Shown here piece by piece: positions 47,671 through 59,700 of a stretch of DNA of 64,000 nucleotides (positions within the stretch are counted from its first letter, which is position 1; every line of letters starts with the position of its first letter). The notes below the pieces were generated by a model, which saw nothing but the letters and a program-made list of their open reading frames with translations, made no database searches and was not told the origin of the DNA. The DNA comes from Telopea speciosissima (lineage: Eukaryota > Streptophyta > Magnoliopsida > Proteales > Proteaceae), in assembly GCF_018873765.1 (NCBI RefSeq), contig NC_057917.1:56602464-56666463 (forward strand), read 5' to 3'. A program made the translations under genes and the position numbers.

Positions 47671-48513
47671 ATTGATAGAACTTCAGTAACCGAGAAGTGC
47701 AGGAATTTGCAGAATATTCTGCAATAGGCAGCAGTTCTTCAAAATAAACTCTGCAGTTTGTATAAAGAAACAATTACAGTGTTGTCAAACAAAGAGAAGC
47801 TGCAGATTTGTATGCAGAAAAAAAATCTGCAGGGCTTTAAAAAAAATATTACACTCCTGCAAAAAAAATCTGCAGATCTTCAACAAAAAAGCTACTGCAG
47901 GTCGTAAAAAAATTGCAGGTCTTCAATAAAAAACTGCTGCAGGTCTTCAAAAAAAAAAAAGGAAAGGAGTCTGTAGATCTTCGCACAATATGGATTTGCA
48001 AATCTCGAAAAAAAAAAATTCTGTAGGTCTCGAGAAAAAAATCTGCAGGTCTCGAGAAAATTTTTTTCAGGTCTTAAAACATCTGCAGGTCTTCTAAATA
48101 AAATTCTGCAGTGCTTCAGTCTTCAAACATGGAGAAAAAAATACTGCAGGTCTTCGAGAGAAATAAATCTGCAGGTCTTCAATCTTCGAGAAAAATAAAT
48201 CTGCAGGTCTTCTAAAAAAAATCTGCAATGCTTCAGTCTTCAAACATGGATCTCACTGTGCATGGAGATCATAAAATAGGATAAAGTAAAGGAGGTAAAC
48301 TCTAGGGCAAGTACTAGATCATATTTAGATCACCTCAAAGTACTGTCCCCATGAAATAATGGAAACGAGAGAAGGGAAGAGAGAAGGAAAGAGAGAAGGA
48401 GGGTCTCAGTTGATTTAGGGTTTTAGGGTAATGGGTTAGTTGATCTAGGAGAGATCAATTGTGAAGGGAGACGATGGAGGAGAGCAGAATTAATTTCTCA
48501 GATATCGAGTTTA
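47670..48513 (-). repeat. Copia fossil leader with CTGCAG-type interspersed repeats
   Basis: Between the primer site and gag, the plus strand repeats words like TCTGCAGGTCTTC more than ten times, separated by A-runs at irregular 20-45 bp spacing. It is non-coding. Confidence 0.8.
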
Positions 48514-48525
48514 GGCTCTGATACC
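48514..48525 (-). other. Copia primer-binding site
   Basis: The minus strand reads TGGTATCAGAGC directly inside the LTR, complementary to the 3' end of initiator methionine tRNA as usual for plant Copia elements. Confidence 0.85.
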
Positions 48526-48526
48526 A

Positions 48527-48809
48527 TGTAGAAATTAGTGAATGGCTTGATTGATCAATGAGATCAGTCAAGCTCTCTATTTATAATAATAATAATAAAA
48601 GAGATTACAGAGGGAAACACTGTTCACGACACTGTTCACGTGAACAGTGTCACAACCCAAATATAACTCTAATTCTAACTAGTTAAATAGAGCTAGAATA
48701 GAACTAGGAAAGGGAAAATAACTAAAATAGAAATAACACCCCATGGGTCGATCTTATATCATGGATCGACCCATGTCACACGTAATACCCAAATACCCAT
48801 ATTCCAACA
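48527..48809 (-). repeat. Copia fossil LTR (right; 5' LTR of the element)
   Basis: A 283-bp LTR, longer than its partner by a 12-bp duplication at the tip of the ACACTGTTCAC/GTGAACAGTGT palindrome, which is perfect here. Confidence 0.9.
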
Positions 48810-48814
48810 GATAT

Positions 48815-50944
48815 TATTCTCAAAATATATGCGTTTTTTATGCATTGTGTGTTTCGATAAATACTATTTATGAAAGACCGAAACAAATATATGACTCTCC
48901 AAACAGAGAGTATTCCCACTACTAAAAAAGCCATAGCAACATAAATAAATGGAAAACAGAAGATTAGATCTCACAATGGAATACTGGTCCGGAACAATAA
49001 TCTTGTGATGAGGTTTGCTAGGATGAAAAGACAAGACACTAGAAACCAGAATCACACTGAACCAGAAAACTATGAATATGGCAGAAACTTAACGTGATTA
49101 GAACTTGCAAACCACAAATCGGATGGGAAACTAACATATGTTATAGGTCCTAATGGGGTGAGTAAGTGGTTAAAATATGAAAGCAAGATGAATGGTTAGA
49201 TTAGGAGGTACGAACATGGACAGAAAATAGAAACTAAGAAAAACCAGAAATAGCAAGAAAAGAAAACTTGAATATCTTTCAATCCACCAGTCTGATGGAC
49301 ATCAACCTTGGGTCAAGTGGAGTAGATGGAGAAAGGAATAACATAATCAAATTTCAGCACAATCTAATGGACAGATTCTCAGAAAACAGAGATTGAATTT
49401 CAGATGTATGTGCTGTGAAATACTCCTTTCGCACACCTGAAACAGTATGTAAAAATAATAGAAAATAGGAGAGATTATGAGGGCAACAGCCAAGGATTAT
49501 TAAGACAGAAAATAAGATTAGAGTTGAACCAATAACAGTCCATGATAGGGACAGAAAGTTGCAGGAAAACTTGCAGAATAGTAATGGAAGAAAGTGAAAA
49601 GAAAAGAAGATGTGAAAATAGAAGGGGATATGATCAATAGGCTTCACCACCTAATGCCTGCGGGAAAGGCTTCACTGCTAGTCCCAAACCAAGGATTCAC
49701 CACCTTGGGTTGCACGTGCTTCACCACAAGGGCTGTGACTGATTCACCATAGTGCACACACTCACATAGAGCATAATTTTCTCAAACATCAAATCTGTGT
49801 GATGAACTGATTACAAAAATAGAAACTTCCATTGCTACTTGGCTGCCAAGCAAATGCTAAAAAGGAATCCTTCTAGAAAAGATCTTTAGCTATTATAAGA
49901 AAAATAGAAAGCAAATAAATTAGAAACTAGGATGGAATCCTTCTAAAGGATCCATTGCTATTACATGAAAAATAGAAAGTTACAAAATTGAAAACGTCTA
50001 CTTAATATTTATTTTAACCACGAACTAATTTATTATATGGAATTAGAAACTAAGAAAATTGAAACCTACTACTTAATCCTGTATAGGCCTTAAATCCCTA
50101 ATATTTGGGCTTATAGATTGGGCCCGTTTCAATGGAAAACTCAAAATTACTTAGCCCATGACCCATATAACCCATTGGGGACTAACTTATTGTTCAACTT
50201 GACCTAAAAAACTGTACCAAACCCAAATCCAAAAATTCTTCTTCTTGCACGGGAGGTGACTTGCATCATCTTGGATGAACAACTTCCTGCTTAGCCTGCT
50301 CATCACGACCTCATTAGTGGTCCTTGGATTCCAATGAGTCAAACGATTGCCTAGATGATGTAGTAGGCTAGGCTGAAAAGGGATCAACACTAACCAACCT
50401 ACAGACTTTTAGAATCGCAGTGATCAACTCTAGCATATGATCCAGCTGTTTGATGAGACTCAAATAGGGATCGAAGGAGGTTGACGTGAGGTGGAATAAC
50501 ATGTAGAAAATTCAGAGCAATCAAGTGGTCTGATCATTAGAACTCAGAGGAGGAATTTCAGATCAGAAAACTGGCATAACAGACTATCGCAAACACTAAC
50601 ATGCTGGGAGAAAATTATCAAAATCGATGACGCTAATGAATAACAATATGAGACAATGAGATTATCAATAAAACAATACTGTTATTACCTAGATTTGAGG
50701 CATGAATGAAAAGATGGCTGCTGGACCAGAATAACAATTGAAAACAAAAGAAAAAGAAAAGATAAGGAGGGATAGGGAAGGGCCTCTCACCATACACTGT
50801 CTCCCACAGCAACTGACAAGGCAAGGCCCATTGTTTCAACATCCAAAACCAATGGGGATGTCTCCTTTTTCTTGTATTTATAATAATGTAAGAAATCAGT
50901 AAATTGGTAACCTGTACCATGTGTGGGTTACTTGAAGACTAAGG
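48815..50944. other. Unassigned repeat-like DNA between Copia and RTE
   Basis: No coding sequence is supported. Phrases such as GGCTTCACCACC, GGATTCACCACCTTGGG and GTGCTTCACCACAAGGGCTG near 49640-49750 recur in related form at 57470-57560. AGAAAGTTAC/TTACATGAAAAATAG phrases recur beyond the RTE element at 54350-54420. Probably one larger, unrecognised repeat interrupted by the RTE insertion. Confidence 0.4.
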
Positions 50945-51375
50945 AACTAAAATTCAACAACAACAACAACAACAACTCAGCCTTATCCCAACTAAATGGG
51001 GTAGGCTACATGGATCCTTGCCCTCCAATCAACTCTATTCAAGGTCATACTTGATACAAGGCCTAGGTTATGCATGTCTTTCTTCACCACTTCTCCTAAG
51101 GTCATTTTATGTCTGCTCCTGGCTCTTTTAGTTCCTTCAATCTGAATCAAATCACTTCTTTTTACTGGAGCATCCAAAGGCCTCTATTGAACAAGGTCAT
51201 GCCACCTCAAACGACTTTCTCGTAGCTTATCATGTATCGAAGCTACTCCCAAATCTTCTCTAATATGCTCATTCCTTTATCCTTCCTAGTTTTGCCACTT
51301 CATCCATCTTATTTTAATTCTCTGTGAAACATCATCCTCTATATCACCTTCTTTATTTATAATTGAGCCCAAGGT

Positions 51376-51798
51376 TTAAAGTATCGGTATCGCGTATCAT
51401 ATCGGTGGGGTGATTTTAAGAGACGTATCATATTTTATCGGAGATATGTATTGCATGCTACAAATACACATAGAAATGGACACGATACACATAAAAATAT
51501 ACTTTTGGAGCAAAAAACAATATAAATAAGCAATATTGCAGTTTGTTTCCTTGATTCAACCAAAGTGCAGTTTGTTTTCTTGATTTGATTCATTTTTCAG
51601 CATGGAATCAAAGGCCCAAGCATGAAATTTGAAAGATGTCAATTGAAGTTTTGGGTTAAAAGTTGTCCATCCAGGTGTTGTTGGTGCTTTCTGGTTTCTG
51701 AAATCACGATTCGGAAGTCACATGTGCCTTTTAATGTGCGTATCCCAATGTATCGCATTGTATCGGCCGATACGATGCGATACATATCGATACTTTAA
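51376..51798. mobile_element. Inverted-repeat element nested in the RTE LINE, about 423 bp
   Basis: Starts TTAAAGTATCGGTATCGCG and ends in the near complement CGATACATATCGATACTTTAA-like end. The terminal 50 bp are rich in GTATCG words. The interior is non-coding. Related GATACGATAC-type sequence occurs near 9.1, 23.3 and 28.5 kb. No clear target duplication. Confidence 0.6.
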
Positions 51799-54195
51799 TT
51801 TTTTTAACCCCTAAATCAATCATATTGAGAGTATTGGTATGAATGATCGTATTGTATTGTATCACGTTGTATCCCTGCTTTTGTCTCATCCTCCAAACAA
51901 TATCATCAACAAAAAGCATACACCAAGGATCCTCATCTTGAATGTCTCTGGTTAAATCATCCATGATAAGTGCAAACAAATTAAGGCTTAAAGCTGATCC
52001 TTGATGTAACCCAATTGTGAGTGGGAATTCACTACCTTCATCCCCCACAGTTTTTACACTACTCACCACACCATCATACATATCTTTAATTATGCCTACA
52101 TATTTACTTGAAACACTTCTCTTCTCTAGTACTTACCAAATTAACTCTTTACTGACTTTGTTACAAGGTTTTTCAAGCTCACTGAAAACCATATGAAGAT
52201 CCTTCATGCAATCTCTAAATCTTTCTATGCATTTCTTAAGTAAGTAAATGGCTTCTGTCGTGGATCTTCCTAGCGTAAAACCAAATTGGTTATCCGTAAT
52301 AGTAGTTTCTTGTCTCAAGTGGGTTTAAATAACCCTCTCCCATAATGTCATTGTATGACTCATTAGTTTTATGCCTCTATAATTATTGCAACTCTTTATA
52401 TCACATTTATTTTTGTAAATCACAACCACAATGCAGTGCTTTTTCTCCATTCATCTGGCATTTACCGTGTGCTCATAATCTCATTAAATAGCTTGGTTAG
52501 CCAAGATAAATCGCAGATTCCTAAGCTCTTCCACACTTCTATTGGGACCTCATCTGGGCGGGCCTTGTGCCTTGCCTACTTTCATCCTCCTTAAAACTTT
52601 TTTTACTTAAGGCGCCTTTATTTTTTGTATATATCTACGACATGTGGTGTCCTAATGAGTAATGCAACCTTCCGAGACACTATTACTGGAAGTGTTTTCT
52701 TTCAATAGGCTGCAGAAAGACTCTTTCCACCTCTCCTTAGTCTCCTCATCCCTTATTAGTAGTTTACCATCTTCACTTTTAATACATCTAACATGGTCAG
52801 GATCTCTATTCTCTACTCTTCCTTTCCCTCATTTTAGCTATATTATAGATATTTCCCCCTTCCTTTGTGCTGAGATTGTTATAAAGATCTTCATATTTCT
52901 TCGCCCTTACATTTCACACAATCTTCTTAGCTTCATTTCTGGTAAATTTATACCTTTGTAGATCCTCGACATCCTTAGTCCTTTGCCATGTCTTAAGACT
53001 AGTTTACTTAGTCTTAATGGCTGCTTGAATCTCATCATCCCACCACTTAGTCTCCCTAGAGGAATGACATTTTCCTTTTGTTTCGCCTAGAACATCTTTA
53101 GGAAGCTTCTTAATAAAAGTAGTCATCTCATTTTACATCGTATTAGTGTCTCCTTCAAAGTCCCATTTTCCTTGTTTGACCACTTTATCAGTAAATGATT
53201 TCAAAGTATATCCTTTTAAGTTCCACCACCTAATCGTAGGGCAAATAAGCACACCTTTCTTGCGATTCTACGTAATCTATATTGTGTACTTCGGCTCTCC
53301 CTAGGTATAACCTTACATAACAATCTATCAGACCTTCTAGTTAGGAAGAAATCTATTTGGCTACTATAATGCCCACTTTTGAAGGTAACTAAATGCTCCT
53401 CTCTCTTTTCAAATTAAGTGTTTACGTAGATAATTCATAAGCCACAACAAAATCTAAAACTGAAATCCCCTCCTCATTCCTCTCTCCAAAATCATATCCT
53501 CTATGTACACATTCATAGCTTGTACGATCTTTCCCAACATGCTTTCAGATCACTCCTTATAATAATCTTTTCTCCTTGACTAAAATCTTGCACTAATCCA
53601 TCCACGTGTTCCCAAAATTGTAACTTCCACTTTCATCTAATCGTACTTAAGTTGCGTAAGTGTTAATTATAATGATGACCTCTTTCTCCAACACAAGCTT
53701 GATGGATATAATCCTATCTCCGAATCCTTTAACGTCCACCAAATCATTCTTTAAATCTTTATCCACTGCTATGCCTACTCCACTTCTATTACTTTTATTC
53801 CCGTTTACCAACGTTTAAAGTTGTCCAACTCCTTAGCTTTTTTACCCTTCCATCTAGTCTCTTGAATTCAAGCTATATTAATCCTTTTTCTCCTCATAAC
53901 ATCTATCAATTCTAGAATCTTACCCGTTAAAGATCCAATGTTCCAAGATGCTAATCTAATCCTACGCTTTTGAACTAGTTTCTTTACCCGCACTCGTCCA
54001 TGGTGCGAGAACCCTTGCCTACTTGGCACTACATCTAGGCGCCAATGCGCCATATCGCTTACAGGAGCGCCCTAGCTAGCCCCGCTCACTTTTCACTACA
54101 CTTGGGTCATAGTATAGTGCATGGCTTATTCTGGTGGGGAACGCCCAAGCATAACGCTGACAATATAAGGTTGTAGAATCCATGTAAAAGGGTTT

Positions 54196-54282
54196 GGCTA
54201 GGGTTTTTTCCGGTGTCAGCTGCCAACCTGATGCACCAAGGCTAGGGTTTTTTTCGGTGCCGCTGCCGACCTGATGCACCAA
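54196..54282 (-). repeat. Two tandem monomers in the RTE 5' region
   Basis: Copies at 54196-54239 and 54240-54282 share GGCTAGGGTTTTTT, then GCTGCC, then ACCTGATGCACCAA. They lie upstream of the endonuclease start on the minus strand and could be promoter monomers of the LINE. Confidence 0.8.
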
Positions 54283-54349
54283 CCCTACTCCTTTATCCGG
54301 GCTTGGGACCGGCAGCAAACGCTGGTGGAATTGAAACTAAAATTCAACA

Positions 54350-56220
54350 TTACAAAGAAATAGAAAGAGAGAATACAGAAACTATTGCTATTACATGAAA
54401 TAGAAAGAAAGAAATTAGAAACTAAACTATGTCAGCATTAGGATAAGATCTTCCTCCACTTCCTGGAAAATCTTTTCAAATCAAAGAAGTAACCACCCTG
54501 AAATCTCTCCATGCAACGACCAACTTGGACCCATGAAATGTGGAAAAATCTCCACTTTAAAGCCTGTTGACCGATAGCTATCCGGGACAGAATCTTGGAT
54601 GGACTAATGGGTTTAAAAATAACCCATTTATGGGCCTTTCTAGTAGTCCAATCGATGGCCAGAATAGGCCTTGGTCTGGGCTACCTATAACCAAACCCAT
54701 GTAGACCATTTAGGGGTGCCTGTTTGGACTGGCCTTACACTGCATCACTAGATGACAAGTGCTGCATAAGTAGAATAAAATGCAAGAATTTTTTGGCTCT
54801 TCCAAAGTGTTGTGCATACAAGTTAAGACTTATGACATTTGTAGAGTCACCCTCCATAAGCATTCGTTCAAGCACTCTCCCAATAATAAACTCATACCCA
54901 TCTTCTATGCTTTGTGTTCTTTCAACAGAATGAAGCGGAAAAATAGTAAAGCTCAAGCAGTAAATTATTAACATGGTACCAAGATAATGAGGTGGGTCAC
55001 AAGTTAGGGATTTCCTAGGGCATGTGACTGACATGGGGTTGAAGAGATTGCTAGTTTTGATAGTGGGTGTCTGGATTGGCTGAACCCAGTCAGCCACTGG
55101 TTTGATATATTTTCTGTTCTGGGATTTTGTTTGTATACTTATGTAACTTTGGCCCTTCTATTTCTTTTTTGGGTCGTTTAGGTATGCTGTCCACAGCTGC
55201 TGGAATGGATCTCCAATACGAACACCCAATCTCTTGTAGGATTTGAGACTTGATCTTCAAGTGGGAGAAACACCAAAAAGTGCAGTAAATATAGGGCAGC
55301 AGCTATCTTAGGTAAAATACTTTTTTAAGACATGAATAATTGAAGTAGATTGCCTCTCTTGATGGTAGAAATACCTCCAAAAACTCCAGAAGCAGTAGGT
55401 AACCCTAACCCAAAAAATCGATTAATGCAAGGGTTTTGGAAAACCCTGAAAAATAGAGATCGATTGGGGAGGGATCTTCTAGAAAACTTGGATAGGTGCA
55501 AGATTGAGGTCGAGTGGTCCTAGTACTGGAGGTAATTAGCCCTCCAAAAATCAGCAAAAGCTGAAACCTGTAACCCTAATTTCGATTGGAGTCAGGGTAT
55601 TGTCAGGGTTTTTAGCAGGTTAAGGAAGTTTTGCTGTAGAAGCAAATCCAGCCATCAGAAAGGGTCCAAACTTAGGTCGAGTAGGGCTTGTAGTAGTAGG
55701 GAATCACTCCAAAAAATCAGCTGCATCTGAAAAGGGAAACCCTAAAATTGATTGGAGTTAGGGTTTTAAAAAACCCTGACAAGTTGAGATCGATTAGGGT
55801 AGGGGCTGGAAAAGTTAATGAATGATGGAGAAAAAGAAAAAAGGGAACGAGGACAATGGAATAGGGTAGAAAGGGGCTGGAAAAGGGTGTGTAGGAGTCT
55901 CCAACAATGGAGGATCAACCATCTTTAGTGATAGAAATCAGATCTCCAAAAAATTCTGGAAAGCTCCAATATCGCAGGTATGGTTCCAGCAGATTTCAAA
56001 CAGAATTTTTAATAAAAAAAGGTAGTATGGGAGGAGGGCAGCAACTAAATCATTGGATGCTTTGATTACCTCATTAGTGCTGCCTGCCCCCTTACAAGGA
56101 TGAGAAGAAGAAAAAAAACTAAAGAAGGAGAACCCGAGAGAGAGAGAGAGAAAGGTGGGAGAAGGTGATTGAAGAGAAGAAAGTTTTTTTTTTTTTTCTC
56201 TTTTTCTAACCTAGATCAGA
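54350..56220. other. Unassigned; right part is leader-like DNA of an LTR remnant
   Basis: No gene is seen. From about 55380 to 56000 the phrases AACCCTAA, GATTGGAGTTAGGGTTTT and GAGATCGATT recur at irregular intervals. A GA-rich tract at about 56137-56153 precedes a primer-site sequence. Confidence 0.4.
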
Positions 56221-56221
56221 C

Positions 56222-56522
56222 TTGCTCTGATACCATGTTGGAAGAATCGTGGGTTAGAAAGAGAGAATGAGAGAATGGAATAGTAATGTTATATTTCATT
56301 GATAGGCAAGCCCCTTTATTTATAATAGAGGGGAAAGTTACAAAGGACCGAACTAGGCGATGTGGGACTAAACCCACATAGCCAACTATAGACATAATTA
56401 CCCCTAACTTGTTGACTCTATAAGAGGAGCCACTTGAACCTAATAACATAGGAATAAAACTCTCTCATTCATCCAAAAAAACATAGGAATAAAACTACCC
56501 CAAAAGGACTAGAACCCCCACA
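56222..56522 (-). mobile_element. Copia-type LTR fossil with primer site, partial
   Basis: A probable LTR at 56236-56522 (TGTTGG...CCCACA) is preceded by CTCTGATACCA (about 56225-56235), the complement of a Met-tRNA primer site. This makes it the 5' LTR of a minus-strand element whose coding part is absent. A broken remnant. Confidence 0.65.
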
Positions 56523-56545
56523 GTATTCTGGATTACATATTCCAA

Positions 56546-57309
56546 TATCGGATTTTGAGATACTTGAAATCTGCCCCTGGGAAAGGTCTTCTCTTTTCCA
56601 ACAATGGGAACCTGCGGTTTGAAGCTTTTACTGATGCTGATAGGCTGGATCCATTGATGATAGGAGATCTACTTCTGGCTATTGTTCATTTCTTGGAGGT
56701 AATCTGATCACATGGCGTAGTAAGAAACAGTCCGTTGTGTCACGATCCAGTGTAGAGGCAGAATATCGTGTTATGGCCCAAGGCATTTGTAAATTAATGT
56801 GGCTTAAAGGTATTGGGAGATTTGGGTGTTACTACTGAAACCCCCATGCGCCTCTACTGCGACAACAAGGCTGCCATCAGTATTGCCCATAATCCGGTTC
56901 AGCATGACCGGACCAAACACATTGAGATTGATCACCACTCATTAAAGAGAGGTTAGATCAAGGCCTTATCTGTGTTCCTTTTGTTAGTTCTGCTGATCAG
57001 ATAGCTGATGTGTTCACCAAGGGATTAAATTGCCAAGTGTTTCATCCACTGGTCTCCAAGTTGGGCATGTATGATATATTTGCACCAACTTGAGGGGGAG
57101 TGTTGAGAACCGTGGGATTAGCATTTTATCTCTTTGTGGTAGGGTTTTATATTATTTTCCCTTTTTCCCTTTTTGCCCTCTTGGGTTGTTATCTCATTAT
57201 AAATAAGGGGACCTCTGTCATTAATGACAAGTCAATTCATTCTCTCACCTCTGATTCCGAACTCATAACTTAGTCAGAACAGAGATAAACAATAATTAAG
57301 ATACCAACA
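56546..57309 (+). mobile_element. Copia-type fossil: RNase H end, polypurine tract and LTR
   Basis: Plus-strand Copia RNase H motifs (ILRYLKSAPGKGLLF and IADVFTKG-like sequence) end at about 57092. Then come TTGAGGGGGAG and a likely LTR from 57101 (TGTTGAGAAC) to 57309 (ACCAACA). The 5' half is missing and the remainder is broken in a few places. Opposite in orientation to the LTR remnant on its left. Confidence 0.7.
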
Positions 57310-58290
57310 GCAATAAACAAAAGATTTAAGCAATGAACCAGACCTCCAAAACTGTGTTTTAATACACCTCAAGTCACCACGCAAGACTGATTTAACTGCT
57401 GAGATTCAAGAAGAAAATAAAAGAGGAAATAGAAGAAGAAGAGGGAAAAGAAGGGATATGACCAGAGCTTCCCACCACTGGCCTGTGGCAGGCTTCACCA
57501 CCCACCAGCCAAGGAATCACCACCTTTGTTGCCACTGCTTCACCACAGGAGCTGCTGCCTTTGAAGAGGACCATTCTTTTGCCAAAACCATGGGCTCCTG
57601 TGGCTGGATCTCTTTGTTTATATTAATCAATGGACAATACAAGGAAGAGAAACTCCCTCTTGTGTGGGGAGTAGCTTGGCTGCCCAGCAAATAAAAAGAA
57701 ACTAACACATTGGAAATAGCAAGTACATGAAAATAGAAACTCCTGCTTAGCCTGACTTGTTAACTAAGTAGCTAACACATGTAAATAGAAATTAAATAAA
57801 TAGAAACCCTAAAAGATCTTGGCGGCTTCTCTTCTTTCCCACGCCACCTGTCCACATGGAGCCCACACTAGATGTTCTACAAGTTCTTCTCCGTGCAGAG
57901 GCCTATGGGATCTGCAAATCTGTCATATCTCCCTTAACTGCTGCTGGTCAATGGTTTCTTAATGGGCTTAAGTGGTGACTTAATAGATGGGACTGATTGT
58001 AGCACATATGGGCTTAAGTGATGTAGCACATATGTGCCTGAAAAGGCTGACTTAAAGAACTTCAGAGGGCCTATCATGGGGTCTTTAAAACCATTAATTG
58101 TGGGCTTGACTTTAGCCAAACCATGGGCTAGTGGGCTGGCTCTTTTTCTATTGAAGCTGGTCTTTTACTCCATCATGGATAGTCTGAATTACTGCTACTA
58201 CTTTGAGGTTTTTCTCAAGCATAGTAAGCTTTGAAGATTTTTATCACCATGTATGACTACTTGAAACAATAATGTGACGCTAGGTTTTAT
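57310..58290. other. Unassigned repeat-like DNA
   Basis: CACCACTGGCC, GGCTTCACCACCCACC and CTGCTTCACCACAGGAGCTG at 57470-57560 are related to phrases at 49640-49750. No coding sequence is supported. Confidence 0.35.
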
Positions 58291-58304
58291 CTCATCTTAG
58301 CTTT

Positions 58305-59692
58305 CTTCTACTTCACTAATGGTCGTATTTGGTTCCTTTGGGACCCCTCCAAAATCCACATCAACCTTTCCCATTCCTCCTCCCAATTTCTCCATCTCCG
58401 CTTCTCCATTCCCAATCCCCCCACCACTCTTTATTTCGGTGGTCTATGCTTGCAACCAGGCTGTTGACCGCTTGCAACTGTGGTCTGATCTCTCTCTCCT
58501 TAAGGCCGGTATGGACTCCACTCCTTGGGAAATTGGGGGTGATTTCAATGTGGTCCATTCCCAATCTGAGAAATTGGGTGGGAGACCTATTGACCCTTCT
58601 TCGGTTAATGCTTTTAATGATTGCATTGCGGACCTCGGTATCGACGATCTTAGATGGTCTGGCTCCCCTCTTACTTGGCACAACCGTCGTGTGGGGCCTG
58701 ACCGTATCACTTGTAAGCTCGATTGATTCCTCTCTAATGAGGTCTGGCTCACCTCTTTCCCTCATTCCTCTGCCAACTTTCTTCTTCAAGGTTTATCGGA
58801 CCACAGTCCTTGTCACATTCTTATCTAACCCTACTCCTCCTTTGGCCCCAAGCCTTTTAAATTCTTCGATATGTGGACCTCCCATCCCCTCTTTCCTTCC
58901 ACCGTCCTGAAAGCTTGGCGCATCCTTGTCTTCTCCCCCTCCCTCCCCCTCATTGCCCTTGCTAGGAAACTTCGTCACACCAAATCCGCCCTTAAAAGTT
59001 GGAACATCTCCATCTTTGGCAACATCCCTTCCCAACTCTCCTCTTGCCGGTCTAACCTATCCCTTGTCCAATCCAGGCTTCAGTCGGATCCTCTCAACCC
59101 CACGCTTGCTCTCAAGGAGAAGACACTCTCCGAAGAGCTTGCCTCCCTCTCTTCTCTTGAGGAAAGTTTCTTGCGCCAAAAATCCCGCATTAAGTGGCTG
59201 GACCTTAGAGATTCCAATACCGCCTATTTTCATAGATCGTTAAAAGCTAGGCTTAATTCCAATTCCATCACTCTACTACTCTCTCCTGATGGGACCCCTC
59301 TCTCCTCGGTCCTTGATATTAAATCGGCAACCAGCTCCAACTTCTCCAACCTATTCAATCCCCCCCCCTTTTCCCCTTCTCCCCTCCCCCCTGGCCTCAT
59401 TGATAAGTTTGTTCCTCCCCATCTTTCTGATTTTCTCCTTGCATTCCCCACTGTTGACGAAATCTCAAAGGCAATTCTCTCCCATAAATCCAATAAAGCC
59501 CCTGGCCCTGATGGTTTCAGTATGGGTTTTTTCCTTAGCTACTGGGATGTAATCAAAGGTGATCTTTTTAAAGCTATCCGTAGCTTCTTTTTTAAGCCCA
59601 GCCAGTTTGCTCAAGTCAATCAGACCTTTATCTGCCTCATCCCTAAAAAAGATGGAGCTACCTCCCTATCTGACTTTAGACCTATTAGTTAA
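58305..59692 (+). mobile_element. L1-type LINE fragment (endonuclease end to RT start), cut by a Copia insertion
   Basis: It opens NGRIWFLWDPSKIHINLS and shifts frame near 58435-58445. It continues with WEIGGDFNVVHSQSEKLGG and LRWSGSPLTWHNRR, the endonuclease C-terminal motifs. The linker IKWLDLRDSNTAYFHRSLKA follows, then the RT start HKSNKAPGPDGFSMGFFLSY, LIPKKDGATSLSDFRPIS, where it stops at the Copia boundary. The main frame carries two stops: TGA at 58724-58726 where an Arg is expected (KLD*FLSN), and TAA near 58826. The 5' end is truncated. The remaining 3' half should lie beyond the window, past the Copia element. Confidence 0.85.
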
Positions 59693-59700
59693 ATCTTCAA

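Larger units (their letters stand above)
42867..48809 (-). mobile_element. Ty1/Copia LTR retrotransposon fossil, full length, broken
   Basis: LTRs at 42867-43137 and 48527-48809 begin TGTAGAAATT and end TTCCAACA. A 5-bp target duplication GATAT flanks the element (42862-42866 and 48810-48814). The order on the minus strand is LTR, primer site for initiator Met-tRNA, a long leader, gag, protease and integrase, reverse transcriptase and RNase H, polypurine tract, LTR, as in Copia. The two LTRs differ by about five transitions and one 12-bp indel in 271 bp. At common plant rates that is an insertion of roughly 0.7-1.3 million years. The coding part is interrupted by roughly six to ten breaks, so it is not autonomous. 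Confidence 0.93.
50960..54334 (-). mobile_element. Near full-length RTE-clade LINE with target duplication, decayed
   Basis: The flanking direct repeat AACTAAAATTCAACA (50945-50959 and 54335-54349, 15 bp) brackets the element. The 3' end is a (TTG)n tail (CAACAACAAC on the plus strand), typical of RTE. Coding order on the minus strand: endonuclease start IRLASWNIGSLTGKILELID near 54000; RT pieces ITDNQFGFTLGRSTTEAIYL and IGLHQGSALSLNLFALIMDD, then WCMLFVDDIV; C-terminal RRPLDAPV-like tail near 51180. The protein is broken by many stops and frameshifts. A separate repeat (51376-51798) has inserted between the RT core and the C-terminus, and some RTE sequence there is missing. At about 3.4 kb it is close to the family's usual length. 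Confidence 0.88.

Noticed and set aside
58361-58789. Minus-strand 142-aa frame opposite the LINE
   Set aside because: It is an antisense shadow; the plus strand carries clear endonuclease motifs.
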